Source: Pedobacter sp. JY14-1 (lineage in GTDB: Bacteria > Bacteroidota > Bacteroidia > Sphingobacteriales > Sphingobacteriaceae). Taken from it: a DNA stretch of 64,000 bases. The stretch lies in NCBI RefSeq assembly GCF_029269825.1, contig NZ_JARJHU010000005.1, positions 124,001 to 188,000 of the forward strand, written 5' to 3'. Below the pieces are notes generated by a model. That model was given only the letters and a program-made list of their open reading frames with translations. It made no database searches and was not told the DNA's origin. Within the stretch, counting starts at the first letter, position 1, and the number at the start of each line of letters is the position of its first letter. Below are positions 34,269 to 42,820 of this stretch, one piece after another. Both the position numbers and the translations under genes were made by a program.

Positions 34269-35282
34269 TTATGAAACATCTGCGGGATAACCACTCCCCG
34301 CAGCACTCACAGAAACCTCGGATGAGTAGTCTCTGGTAAGTATCCTTATACGGTTTAACATATCTGTCACCATATTCTCTAAGTCAAATTCCGGCCTCCA
34401 CCCCCAATCCCTATTTGCAACCTTATCATCTATACTTTGAGGCCAGCTGTCTGCTATCTGTTGTCGGAAATCCGGTTTATATTCAATGTGAAAGGCGGGA
34501 ACGAATTTTATAATTGTATCATATATCTCCTCGGGTGTAAAACTCAAGGCCCCAAGATTATAAGCTGTCCGCACCGACAGTCTATCTCCCGGGGCATCCA
34601 TGAGTTCTATCGTAGCACGGATAGCATCTGACATATACATCATTGGTAATTTAGTATCCCCTTTCAGGAAGCAGGTATAAGCGTCGCCTTTCACCGCATA
34701 ATGAAAGATGTCCACTGCATAATCTGTAGTACCCCCTCCCGGCAAGCCAGCGCTGATCAAACCCGGATAGCGAAGACTTCTTACATCCAGTCCGTATTTT
34801 TCAAAATAGTATTTACACCAAAGCTCGCCCGCCGCCTTGCTTATCCCATATATTGTAGTTGGTTCTGTAATTTCATACTGAGGACATGCTGTCTTCTGTG
34901 CTTTTGGACCAAATACAGCGATACTGCTTGGCCAAAACACTTTGCTGACCTTGTGTATTACTGAAAGTTCGAGAACATTCAGCAAACTGGTCATATTTAA
35001 GTTCCACGCTGGCTGGGGATTTTTCTCTCCGCTAGCGGAAAGCATTGCCGCCAAATGATAAATCTGGGTAAAATCTCCTTCAGCCATCAATTCTGATAAT
35101 GCTTCTTTATCCATTACGTTCAGCTGCAAATAAGGGAACATATGCCTCGGAACCCCGGTATCTGGCCAGATGTCAGATGCGAGGACGCAATGTGTCCCGA
35201 ATTTCAAACGTAAGGCTGCCGTTAATTCACTGCCAATCTGCCCGCAAGCACCTATAACCAATATCTTTTCCTTTCTATTCAT
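34269..35282 (-). CDS. L-threonine 3-dehydrogenase-like NAD-dependent epimerase
   Basis: 337 residues, an extended short-chain dehydrogenase. NAD-binding GACGQIGSEL is near the N-terminus, and the catalytic Ser/Tyr/Lys set is in WPSSIAVFG and YGISKAAGE. The motif set PGLISAGLPGGGTTDYAVD and LPMMYMSDAI is that of the SDR-type threonine dehydrogenase, which oxidises threonine to 2-amino-3-ketobutyrate. It is divergent from an Lrp/AsnC regulator, a typical arrangement for amino-acid catabolism. No 2-amino-3-ketobutyrate ligase gene is adjacent. Confidence 0.88.
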   Translation of the reverse strand: MNRKEKILVIGACGQIGSELTAALRLKFGTHCVLASDIWPDTGVPRHMFPYLQLNVMDKEALSELMAEGDFTQIYHLAAMLSASGEKNPQPAWNLNMTSLLNVLELSVIHKVSKVFWPSSIAVFGPKAQKTACPQYEITEPTTIYGISKAAGELWCKYYFEKYGLDVRSLRYPGLISAGLPGGGTTDYAVDIFHYAVKGDAYTCFLKGDTKLPMMYMSDAIRATIELMDAPGDRLSVRTAYNLGALSFTPEEIYDTIIKFVPAFHIEYKPDFRQQIADSWPQSIDDKVANRDWGWRPEFDLENMVTDMLNRIRILTRDYSSEVSVSAAGSGYPADVS

Positions 35283-35477
35283 TACTGCAAAGTTGTCTCT
35301 CTTTCGGATGACAACAAGGGGTTATGCAATACATTGGATTTTTTCTGCTGATCATGAGTATCTGTCCGAATAATATTTTGTTACATTTTTTTTAAGACAG
35401 AAAAGCAAAATAAAATACTTGCAGGTTTTGGCGTTTCGAAAAAGAAAGTATCTATTTGCTGTAAAACAAACTAGCTT

Positions 35478-35945
35478 ATGAAGAGAATTATTCTGGATCA
35501 GTTGGATATTGACATTATCCGTTTATTGCAGGAAGACGCCACTTATTCCACAAAGGAAATTGCATTTAAACTGAAAAAAGTAAACACAACCATTATTACC
35601 CGCCTATCCAAGCTAAAAAAAGACGGCATTATACTGAAAAATGTTGCCGTTATAGACCGTAGAAAGTTCGATGATTTGCTTATTGCATTTACACATGTGC
35701 AGGTAAACAGCCATAGTGCCAATAGCCTTATTGCCTTTCAGGAAAAAGTACAGCTTTTTACAGAAGTTGTTGAATGTTATCATATGACGGGTGCCTTTGA
35801 TTTCCTGCTGAAAATCGTTGTGAGAGATATGGCTGGCTATAATAATTTTTTAGTCCACAAGCTGGCACACCTGCCTAATATCGGAGCCTTGCAAAGCTAT
35901 TTTGTTATTCACGAGACCAAACGCGAGGTTGCCTACCCGATTTGA
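35478..35945 (+). CDS. Lrp/AsnC-family transcriptional regulator
   Basis: 155 residues: an N-terminal HTH (LDQLDIDIIRLLQEDATYS, NTTIITRLSKLKKDGII) and a C-terminal RAM/AsnC ligand domain (CYHMTGAFDFLLKIVVRDM). Lrp-type proteins sense amino acids and often control the divergent gene. Here that gene is the threonine dehydrogenase, so threonine or a related amino acid is the likely effector. The 195-base intergenic region between them has no exact TAnnTTTG box. Confidence 0.93.
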   Translation: MKRIILDQLDIDIIRLLQEDATYSTKEIAFKLKKVNTTIITRLSKLKKDGIILKNVAVIDRRKFDDLLIAFTHVQVNSHSANSLIAFQEKVQLFTEVVECYHMTGAFDFLLKIVVRDMAGYNNFLVHKLAHLPNIGALQSYFVIHETKREVAYPI

Positions 35946-35961
35946 ACCAGGCAAAAAAAAA

Positions 35962-35989
35962 TCGTGACCTCCATCCGGATCAGTCACGA
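35962..35989 (-). terminator. Terminator-like hairpin reading leftwards
   Basis: TCGTGAC (35962-35968) and GTCACGA (35983-35989) form a perfect stem with an internal ATCCGGAT palindrome. On the minus strand it is followed by nine Ts (35953-35961). It could end a transcript entering from the right, although the nearest minus-strand gene ends 300 bases away. Confidence 0.55.
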
Positions 35990-36004
35990 CCTAAAACCAA
36001 ATAT

Positions 36005-36052
36005 TTTCACCTTAGTGAAATAAAACCACTTACGTATGAACTCATAACGTAA
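36005..36052. repeat. Two adjacent inverted repeats
   Basis: TTTCAC-CTTA-GTGAAA (36005-36020) and TTACGTATGA-AC-TCAT(A)ACGTAA (36030-36052; one bulged base). They fill the middle of the 342-base gene-free stretch 35946-36287. The part nearer ligD (36103-36287) is AT-rich, with nothing recognisable. Confidence 0.45.
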
Positions 36053-36056
36053 ATTT

Positions 36057-36102
36057 AAAGGCCCGCTGATTAGAAATTCACACACAACACGCGGACCTTT
36101 TT
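36057..36102 (+). terminator. Terminator-like hairpin reading rightwards
   Basis: AAAGGCCCGC and GCGGACCTTT pair with a single mismatch around a loop of about 24 bases, followed by Ts on the plus strand. It may end a transcript coming from lrp or from a small RNA in this gap. Confidence 0.5.
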
Positions 36103-36287
36103 AACACAATGCAAATATCACCACACCAATATAAAGCAAAAAGACCCTGAATGCTTTTTGTAATAATTACTATTTATCGTCGCTGATAAATAATTTTATT
36201 TTACGATTTCAAGCTGAAAATTTAAATTTCAAAATTAAATTCTCTACAAAAATTACGGTGTGCTAAAGGTATTTTAGCAACGATCTT

Positions 36288-38951
36288 TTATCCATATAGT
36301 CTTTTCGCCTTTTTTACGGCCTGTTCCAGATCTATACCTTCTCCGAGGACACCACGGAACAAATCTCCCTTGTCCTGCAACCTGTCCAATGCATTAAAAA
36401 TGTTAAAGTCGGTAATTTTCAATCCGGATTTAAGCTCGTCCCAATCCAGCGGCATAGATACCGGAGCACCTGGTTTTGGCCTTAAGGAATAAGGACACGC
36501 GATCGTCGCACCGGGCCGGTTTTGTAAAAAGTCAAGATACATTTTCCCTTTACGTTTTGAAACCATCCGCTCCAGACTCGTAAATCCGGGTATCTGCTGA
36601 TGAACAAGGCTCACGATCAACTTCGCAAACAACTGAGACTGGTCATAGTCATATCTGGCACCAAGCGGAATATAAATATGGATTCCTGTGGAACCGGATG
36701 TTTTTGCATAACCCGGAACTTCTATTTTATCCAGTAAATTCTTAATGATATGAGCTGTTTCAATTACCTGATCGAAGGAAGTCTTTTTTCCCGGATCAAG
36801 ATCCAGCACACAATAGTCAGGGCGGTCAGGAGCTACTGTTCTGGAAAACCATGGATTCATTTCGATACATCCCAAAGACGCCATCCAAAGTAAGGTCTCT
36901 TCGTCGTTGCCCAGTAAGTATTCACGATCCTCATCATCACTTGTCTTATAAGGAAAAGTTTTCGCCCATTCGGGTGCCTTTCCTTTTACATCCTTTTGAT
37001 AAAACCCTTTAGACTGTATGCCGCCTGGAAAACGGTTTAGGGACATCGGTCTATCTTCCAGATAAGGCAAGATATATCTGGCAACCTGGTGATAATAGTT
37101 AAACATATCTCTTTTGGAAACCTTATCTTCAGGCCAGTAGAGTTTGCTCAGGTGCGTAAATTTAAGTTCATGTCCGTTTACTTTCCGTACCTGCGTTTCA
37201 TCCTTGGGATTTAACAACGTCTTACGCGCATTTACACCCGGCGGCTTAAGCGCAGTCAGGTGCTTGTCCTTTGCTGCGGGCTTCATCTTTTTTTCGTCAG
37301 CCTGTTCTATATTTACAACAGCATTTGTTTCCACTGCAGCCTCAAGCACCACATCTTTAGCCGGTTTGTCAACACGCATGCCTTCAAAAGAGGGATGACG
37401 AAAGACGCCATCGCTGGTCACTTCGGCGTAAGCCACTTCACATACTAATTCAGGCTCCAACCAGAAAGCCTTAGCAGCCGGAGGATTTGGCCGGAAACGT
37501 GAAGGCTTATTCACATCTGGTATTGTTTCAAAAGGACTTGTTTTTCTAGCAAGAGGCTCAAACTGCTTTGCAATTTCTGTTTGCAGTTTCTGGGAAAAAC
37601 CAGTCCCTACCTTCCCTACATATTGTAACTTCCCATGATTATACACACCCAGAAGCAGAGAACTGAACCGCTTGCTGGTCCCTTCGTTGCGTGTATACCC
37701 ACCGATCACTACCTCTTGCCGTTTGTTTACCTTAATTTTCAGCCATTCTTTAGAACGGCTGCCAGCAGTATATTGGCTATCAGACTTCTTGGCAATGATA
37801 CCCTCCAATCCCATTTTACGGGCTGCCTCATAAAATTCTGCACCGTCTGCTTCAAAAATCTTACTTAATCTGATCCGGTCATCACCTTGTGGTAACACTT
37901 CCTCTAGAATCTGCTGACGATCCTTTAGGGGCAGTTTACGCAAATCTTTGCCTTGGTACCACAAAATATCAAATACATAATACACCAGTTCACCATCTGC
38001 CTCGCTTCTCCAGTTTTGGAGTTTTCCAAAATCTGATATGCCTTTTTCATTGATTACTAATATCTCTCCATCTACCGCGATGTCTATCTTCCACTGCTGA
38101 ATGATATTGTATATTGGATAAAAACGCTCATTGAACTGTTTATTGTTACGCGAAAGCATTTGGACATCACCCTCCGCCGTCGAAAAACCCAATGCCCGGT
38201 ACCCGTCCCATTTTACCTCGTACCTCCATTCGGGGTCGTCAAACGGTTTATCCACCAATGTTGCCAGCATTGGTTTCATACCAATAGGTATCTTAGTCGC
38301 CGGGGCGCTGCTCAGCAAATCCTCCGGATTTGATTTTAATACCTCTTCATGCCCGTTTTTCCATACGCTACTTCCGGATTTCTCCATTTGTTCTAAAGTC
38401 TTACCTGAAAGAACTGATTTGGTATCCAAAGTAATATCATCTTCAGTAGCATATCGATCTTTATGCTTTATCAGCAGCCAACCATTTTCGCCCATACCCT
38501 GAGTTTTTACAAGAGCATATTCACCTTTCATCTTCTTTCCGTGAAGGCTAATTTTTAGAGCGCCTTCCTTTAACTGTTTCAACAGATGTTTCTCCTGGAC
38601 CTTTTTTCCGGCATTCTTCTCAATTGGCTCATAAGTTCCTTCATCCCAAACAATTACAGTTCCACCCCCATATTCCCCCTTTGGTATAATTCCTTCAAAA
38701 TCCTTATAATCAAACGGATGATCCTCTACCATCATAGCAAGTCGCTTTGTTTTAGGATTTGCTGATGGGCCTTTGGGTATAGCCCAACTCTTCAACACTC
38801 CTTCCATTTCGAGCCGGAAGTCGTAATGTAAATGAGAAGCATCATGTTTCTGAACCACGAACTTCAATTTGTTACTGTCTCCGGACTTTCCCGACCTTGG
38901 CTCGGATGTCTTGGTGAAATCCCTTTTAGCTTTATATTTCTGAAGGCCCAT
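36288..38951 (-). CDS. ligD: DNA ligase D (NHEJ)
   Basis: 887 residues with three domains in the order phosphoesterase, ligase, polymerase. The 3'-phosphoesterase domain (about 1-190) has QKHDASHLHYDFRLE. The ATP-dependent ligase has its catalytic Lys in YEVKWDGYRA (about 245) and downstream GIIAKK and EWLKIK motifs. The primase-like polymerase domain (about 600-887) has CVLDLDPG with metal-binding Asp residues and SGSTGIHIYIPL. It seals blunt or processed DNA ends with Ku. No ku gene is in the window, so its partner lies elsewhere. Confidence 0.96.
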   Translation of the reverse strand: MGLQKYKAKRDFTKTSEPRSGKSGDSNKLKFVVQKHDASHLHYDFRLEMEGVLKSWAIPKGPSANPKTKRLAMMVEDHPFDYKDFEGIIPKGEYGGGTVIVWDEGTYEPIEKNAGKKVQEKHLLKQLKEGALKISLHGKKMKGEYALVKTQGMGENGWLLIKHKDRYATEDDITLDTKSVLSGKTLEQMEKSGSSVWKNGHEEVLKSNPEDLLSSAPATKIPIGMKPMLATLVDKPFDDPEWRYEVKWDGYRALGFSTAEGDVQMLSRNNKQFNERFYPIYNIIQQWKIDIAVDGEILVINEKGISDFGKLQNWRSEADGELVYYVFDILWYQGKDLRKLPLKDRQQILEEVLPQGDDRIRLSKIFEADGAEFYEAARKMGLEGIIAKKSDSQYTAGSRSKEWLKIKVNKRQEVVIGGYTRNEGTSKRFSSLLLGVYNHGKLQYVGKVGTGFSQKLQTEIAKQFEPLARKTSPFETIPDVNKPSRFRPNPPAAKAFWLEPELVCEVAYAEVTSDGVFRHPSFEGMRVDKPAKDVVLEAAVETNAVVNIEQADEKKMKPAAKDKHLTALKPPGVNARKTLLNPKDETQVRKVNGHELKFTHLSKLYWPEDKVSKRDMFNYYHQVARYILPYLEDRPMSLNRFPGGIQSKGFYQKDVKGKAPEWAKTFPYKTSDDEDREYLLGNDEETLLWMASLGCIEMNPWFSRTVAPDRPDYCVLDLDPGKKTSFDQVIETAHIIKNLLDKIEVPGYAKTSGSTGIHIYIPLGARYDYDQSQLFAKLIVSLVHQQIPGFTSLERMVSKRKGKMYLDFLQNRPGATIACPYSLRPKPGAPVSMPLDWDELKSGLKITDFNIFNALDRLQDKGDLFRGVLGEGIDLEQAVKKAKRLYG

Positions 38952-39006
38952 GATTATTTATTTATACCTTCCTAAACAGTTTGCACAAGCTAAAGTTTAA
39001 AACACA

Positions 39007-40689
39007 TTAATCACGTTCATTCAGCGGAAGTCCAATGTAAAATGTCGTCCCGCCACCAGTAGTATCTTCAAACCAGATTCTGCCACCGTGAAGCGTAACG
39101 ATCTGTTTTGATATTGCAAGTCCAAGTCCAAAAGACTGCTCTGCAGCCGTGCCAGGCCTTCTGGTCTTGTCGGGCACCTCAAAAACGTGCTGCTTTAATT
39201 CGTCCGGTATACCGATCCCATGATCTGTTACGCTGATCAAAGCCTGATCATCTTTTTGCATCAGTTTGACTATGATCGTTTCACCTTCGGGACTGAACTT
39301 TATTGCATTGCCGATAAAATGCTCATTACGCGACAGAACTTTTCCGTATTTATAGGGACTTCCATTTTCTGAACTTCTAAAACGAGTTCCTGCCGTTTAT
39401 CTTTTGCTTTCAGCCTTAGCTGGTCAACGCAAAAACGCAAACTTCCGATAGCTCTTCGCGTTGCACTGCAAAAGTCTGGTCCATTGCCTTAGGGCGCATG
39501 AGGTCATCTACCAGGTCAAGGCAATTTTTCGATGACCGCTTCATCATCTCTGCTAATTCTTGGTCTTCAGTACTCAGTTTAGATCTGTGCAACATCAGAG
39601 AAGCGATCATATGAATAGAGCCCATCGGATTACGCAGGTCATGAGCAACTACCTTCATCATCCGATTGATTGTTCTCTGCCTGGCTTTGTTCCAATGCTT
39701 CCATAGTCTCCCGCAACTGTCCGTTCTGAAAAATCACCTGGTTATTTAACATTCTCAGTTGCAACACTTTTTTTCTGGACCGCCTAAGATTATATCATAC
39801 AATAGCCAGAATGCTGGCCACCATTATCGAAATTACTGTTACTGCAATTAGGTAAAAAGTTTTCATACTGTTGTCACGCCTCATCAGCTGTAACCGATGC
39901 TCCTGCTCAGACTGCTTAAAAACTGCATCCATGTCAACGCTGGCCGCTTTTGAATCCGAAATGGCTAGAGAGTCTTCTATTACGTTATATTTTCTGAGAT
40001 ATCTGTAAGCATTTATCAGATCGCCTTTCTTTTCCAGATAAAGACTTTTGAGTCTGTACAATGACCGGTATGCCCTGACCAGCTCTTCATTTCGACCCTC
40101 CCGCTTCTTCATATCTGCTTCGAGCTGATCTATTAATCTTCCAGCCTTTTCAACAGAACCGGTTTCCAAGTACATAAATGCCAGCTTATTTTTCGCTGTT
40201 CCCACGTCTTCCCGGGCAAATCCTGGCCGGTCATTACTGGTACCGCAAAATGTGCCTTCCTTTAAAGCTTGCTTAAAATAGGTCACCGCTTTTAAAAAGT
40301 CCTTCTGTGTATATCGGATTAGTCCGAGCCTGTTCGTAAAGCTCATCAGCTGACAGGTATCCAGGTTCTTCAATGCAAATAATCTTCCCCTGTAATAATT
40401 TTCAAAAGCTTCATTATATTTACCCTGTGCTCTTAGCAGGTCTCCTTTAGCAAAAATTGTCTGTGCATATTCGTTCTTGTATGTTTCATCCTTATCTTTC
40501 AGGATATTAAACATACTGTCGGTATATTACGGCCTGTTTTACACTACCGCTATTTAAATAGTCATTATTTTTGTCCAGAATACTGTCCACTTTTGCCGTA
40601 AAGTTTACATCCGCTGGCATTTTACTTGTGCAGGCCATAATAAAACTCAGCATCAGAATGGCTATGAACGTCTTTTGTTTTCTAAGCAT
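39007..40689 (-). pseudogene. TPR-type sensor histidine kinase, broken by several mutations
   Basis: Remains of a lipoprotein-type TPR histidine kinase. Its parts are still in order: signal/lipobox (MLRKQKTF...IMAC), TPR region, membrane helix (FYLIAVTVISIMVASILAIV), coiled coil, HisKA with the phospho-His (VVAHDLRNPMGSI) and the ATPase (GNAIKFSPEG, DHGIGIP, FGLGLAIS). Five lesions split it: a frameshift near 40521-40530, an in-frame TGA at 39795-39797, a 4-base tandem duplication at 39664-39671, a probable single-T loss near 39438-39442, and another single-base loss near 39313-39318. Undoing them restores a continuous kinase. A few tens of bases of each junction remain clear enough to date the damage as recent. 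Confidence 0.9.
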
Positions 40690-40864
40690 ATCATCCAGGT
40701 TGTTTGGGGAATGCAAAAGCTGCACCAAACATAGTGCTGGAAAGTATTTACTGATAATTGCTAACTAAAGATTTTCAACGGTTTCAAAAAAAAAAGAAGA
40801 CACACGCTAAGCTTTCAGCGCAAATCAAAACATTAGGTACCCCTCAGGAAAATAACAAAACAAT

Positions 40865-41038
40865 TTACCTCCACATTCTCCAGGCAGGATAACCATTTAG
40901 GCTTTCCAGAAAAAATCCGTTTTCATCTTTATCCATCGCTATCGGACATATATCAGTATCCACCGGATTTTTATCGGCCTCGTCCGCTATCTTCGTTTCC
41001 GGAACCAATGATTCATTTGAGTTTTCTTTGAAGTCCAT
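40865..41038 (-). CDS. Small 57-residue protein
   Basis: ATG at 41038, stop at 40865-40867. It begins MDFKENSNESLVPETKIADE and ends LNGYPAWRMWR. It is acidic at the N-terminus and aromatic at the C-terminus, with one Cys (DICPIAM) and no signal or membrane segment. It fills most of an otherwise gene-free stretch (40729-41086) between the broken kinase and the GreA-like gene. A run of 10 Ts on the minus strand lies downstream (40786-40795) after a weak hairpin. I do not recognise it; coding is moderately likely. Confidence 0.45.
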   Translation of the reverse strand: MDFKENSNESLVPETKIADEADKNPVDTDICPIAMDKDENGFFLESLNGYPAWRMWR

Positions 41039-41086
41039 AACATTCAGTTTTTGTGAAGACTAACAACTGGAAAACTGAATTGTTTA

Positions 41087-41617
41087 TTAAAATACTCTGC
41101 CTACAGTATAGATAAGCCCATTAAATTCAAATACCATACCTTCTTTCTTACCTAGAAGCAATTTCCCAATGGGTGAGGCTGGCGAAACCGCAAAAAACGG
41201 CGTAAAGACAGATATATCCTGTTCGGTCAATTCATTCTCCGATAAGGGTTTCAGTTGTCCGGCACTGATACCGATATAAAAGCTACCGTTGCCGGTGACT
41301 ACAAGGCTACCCGGATGCACAGTTGATTTTTTCTTATCATTTTTACGATTTTTCATGAACAGCTCCTGTTGTTCTCTGATCAGGTCAAGTGCCTTCAGGC
41401 TCTCCCTGGCATCGAGCAACAGCTTCCGGTTCCGGTCGATCTCCTGTTGCATCATTTCACGGCTGGTCTCATACTTGTCACCTGCACTGCTTTTTGTGTC
41501 TTCATTACTCGCCTCACGCGCCTGCTCCAATGCAGTCTCTGCCGTCTTTATCTTTTGCAGTGCAAAATTACGGCACAACTCATATAAATGCTGTTTTAAC
41601 TTGTTTATTTCCTGCAT
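41087..41617 (-). CDS. GreA/GreB C-terminal-domain protein with a coiled-coil N-terminus
   Basis: About 176 residues from the ATG at 41617 (MQEINKLKQHLYEL); an ATG at 41635 is also in frame but would overlap the upstream stop. The N-terminal 90 residues are a charged coiled coil (KIKTAETALEQAREASNEDT, SAGDKYETSREMMQQEIDRN). The C-terminal part has the FKBP-like GreA pattern (HPGSLVVTGNGSFYIGISAG, SPIGKLLLGKKEGM). GreA-type factors reach into RNA polymerase to rescue backtracked complexes. Automated annotation sometimes mislabels these proteins as 3-oxoacyl-ACP synthases. It is the last gene after the nitroreductase gene. Confidence 0.75.
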   Translation of the reverse strand: MQEINKLKQHLYELCRNFALQKIKTAETALEQAREASNEDTKSSAGDKYETSREMMQQEIDRNRKLLLDARESLKALDLIREQQELFMKNRKNDKKKSTVHPGSLVVTGNGSFYIGISAGQLKPLSENELTEQDISVFTPFFAVSPASPIGKLLLGKKEGMVFEFNGLIYTVGRVF

Positions 41618-41619
41618 AT

Positions 41620-42198
41620 CTATTCCTCGATCCATCGCACCTTATCCTCAATAGGTTGTCTGACTGCTTCCCTTTCCGGCTCATTATGATAGCCTAAATA
41701 AAAAAGCCCGTAACATCGTTCATTTTCCCAAAGGTTCAGAAAACCGTTCAGCTGACTGATCATTTCAGGTGAGCTCCAGTAGGCGCCGACTTTTAATGCT
41801 TCCGCAGTCAGCGCCATATTCTGTACTGCACAGGCCAGCGCCGCAACTTCCTCCCATTCGGGGAGTTTATCAGGGTGCAGTTGCGCGTTCAGGACAATGA
41901 TACAAGAAGCTTGCATGGCCTTTTCAAGTATACTGTCATATTTTTTTTGAAGAAACTTCTCAGCTGGAATTGTTTCCTCATATAAACGGGCCAGTTCATT
42001 ACCTAACTTCGAACGGCCGTTCCTTCTGAAGACCACAAAACGCCACGGTTGCGTTAGTTTATGAGTTGGCGCATAGTTCGCACTTTCCAAAATCTGGCGG
42101 ACGACATCTGCCGGAATTTCCTCTTCGGTATAACTGATCGGAAAAATGCTTCTTCTTCGTTTAATAATTGTAGATAATACTGTTATTTCTGAACTCAT
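41620..42198 (-). CDS. Nitroreductase-family flavoprotein (YdjA-like)
   Basis: 192 residues, typical for the short, single-domain NADH/NADPH-dependent FMN nitroreductases. The FMN-contact motifs are visible: IIKRRRSIFPIS near the N-terminus, SANYAPTHKLTQPWRFVVF, AVQNMALTAEALKVGAYWSS and YGLFYLGYH. The natural substrate is unknown. It overlaps the upstream HEAT-like gene by 4 bases and is followed by the GreA-like gene, so the three form an operon. Confidence 0.9.
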   Translation of the reverse strand: MSSEITVLSTIIKRRRSIFPISYTEEEIPADVVRQILESANYAPTHKLTQPWRFVVFRRNGRSKLGNELARLYEETIPAEKFLQKKYDSILEKAMQASCIIVLNAQLHPDKLPEWEEVAALACAVQNMALTAEALKVGAYWSSPEMISQLNGFLNLWENERCYGLFYLGYHNEPEREAVRQPIEDKVRWIEE

Positions 42199-42755
42199 AC
42201 AATCTTCTTTAATTGTTTTCTGACTTTTTTAGCCCTCGCAAAGAACGCTATACTTTCCAAATCAGCCAAATAATCGATAGTATCTGCCAAGTCATCTTTA
42301 ATCCATTGGTAGCGGGGAACAAGATTAGTCAGCGCCTGCATAGCGTGGACTTTGGTCGCTACAGGGACCTTCATATCAATGAGCCAGCTAAAAAAAGTCT
42401 CAATTACCCGGTCAAAATCAATTTTTCCGGCCAATTCCCTATAAACAGGCACAGCATTAGGGGCCGTGAGCAAAGCAACGATCTTACTGTAATGCCTCAT
42501 GGCAGAGGCATTACACTGGCCTGGCAATAGCTCAACTAATCTTTCCGCGTAGGGTGAAAATTTTTCAGGCGAATGTACCATCTGGTATTCAAGCATCCAG
42601 GCAGCCCGGAAAGCCACTTCTTTTTTCGGGTAAAAACTGGCGTCAAGCAAATGGGTAATATCAGGGTCACTGTCCTGAAGTATAGCGGTTAAATGTGCCA
42701 CCATTTGAAAATTCACCGGTAAATCCAGGCTTGCGATCAGTTCTTCCTTAGTCAT
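42195..42755 (-). CDS. HEAT-like alpha-solenoid protein
   Basis: 186 residues, all-helical by pattern, with repeated amphipathic pairs (VAFRAAWMLEYQMVHSPEKF, PVATKVHAMQALTNLVPRY). No catalytic motif, signal or membrane segment. It looks like a short adaptor-like scaffold of HEAT/armadillo type; no specific function is recognised. It overlaps the nitroreductase gene by 4 bases (ATGA), implying translational coupling. Confidence 0.7.
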   Translation of the reverse strand: MTKEELIASLDLPVNFQMVAHLTAILQDSDPDITHLLDASFYPKKEVAFRAAWMLEYQMVHSPEKFSPYAERLVELLPGQCNASAMRHYSKIVALLTAPNAVPVYRELAGKIDFDRVIETFFSWLIDMKVPVATKVHAMQALTNLVPRYQWIKDDLADTIDYLADLESIAFFARAKKVRKQLKKIV

Positions 42756-42793
42756 AGCAGATTGTTTGGCTCAAACTTATACAAAAGAATGAT

Positions 42794-42801
42794 TACCTTT
42801 G
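42794..42801 (+). promoter_or_regulatory. -7 box upstream of the ABC-F gene
   Basis: TACCTTTG is an exact TAnnTTTG match, 19 bases before the ATG at 42821. A short hairpin TGCGG...CCGCA follows in the leader and would sit next to the start codon. Confidence 0.45.
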
Positions 42802-42820
42802 CGGCTTATTTTTCCGCATT

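Noticed and set aside
36288..38951. Complete NHEJ locus
   Set aside because: LigD is clear, but no Ku-like gene exists on either side within the window.
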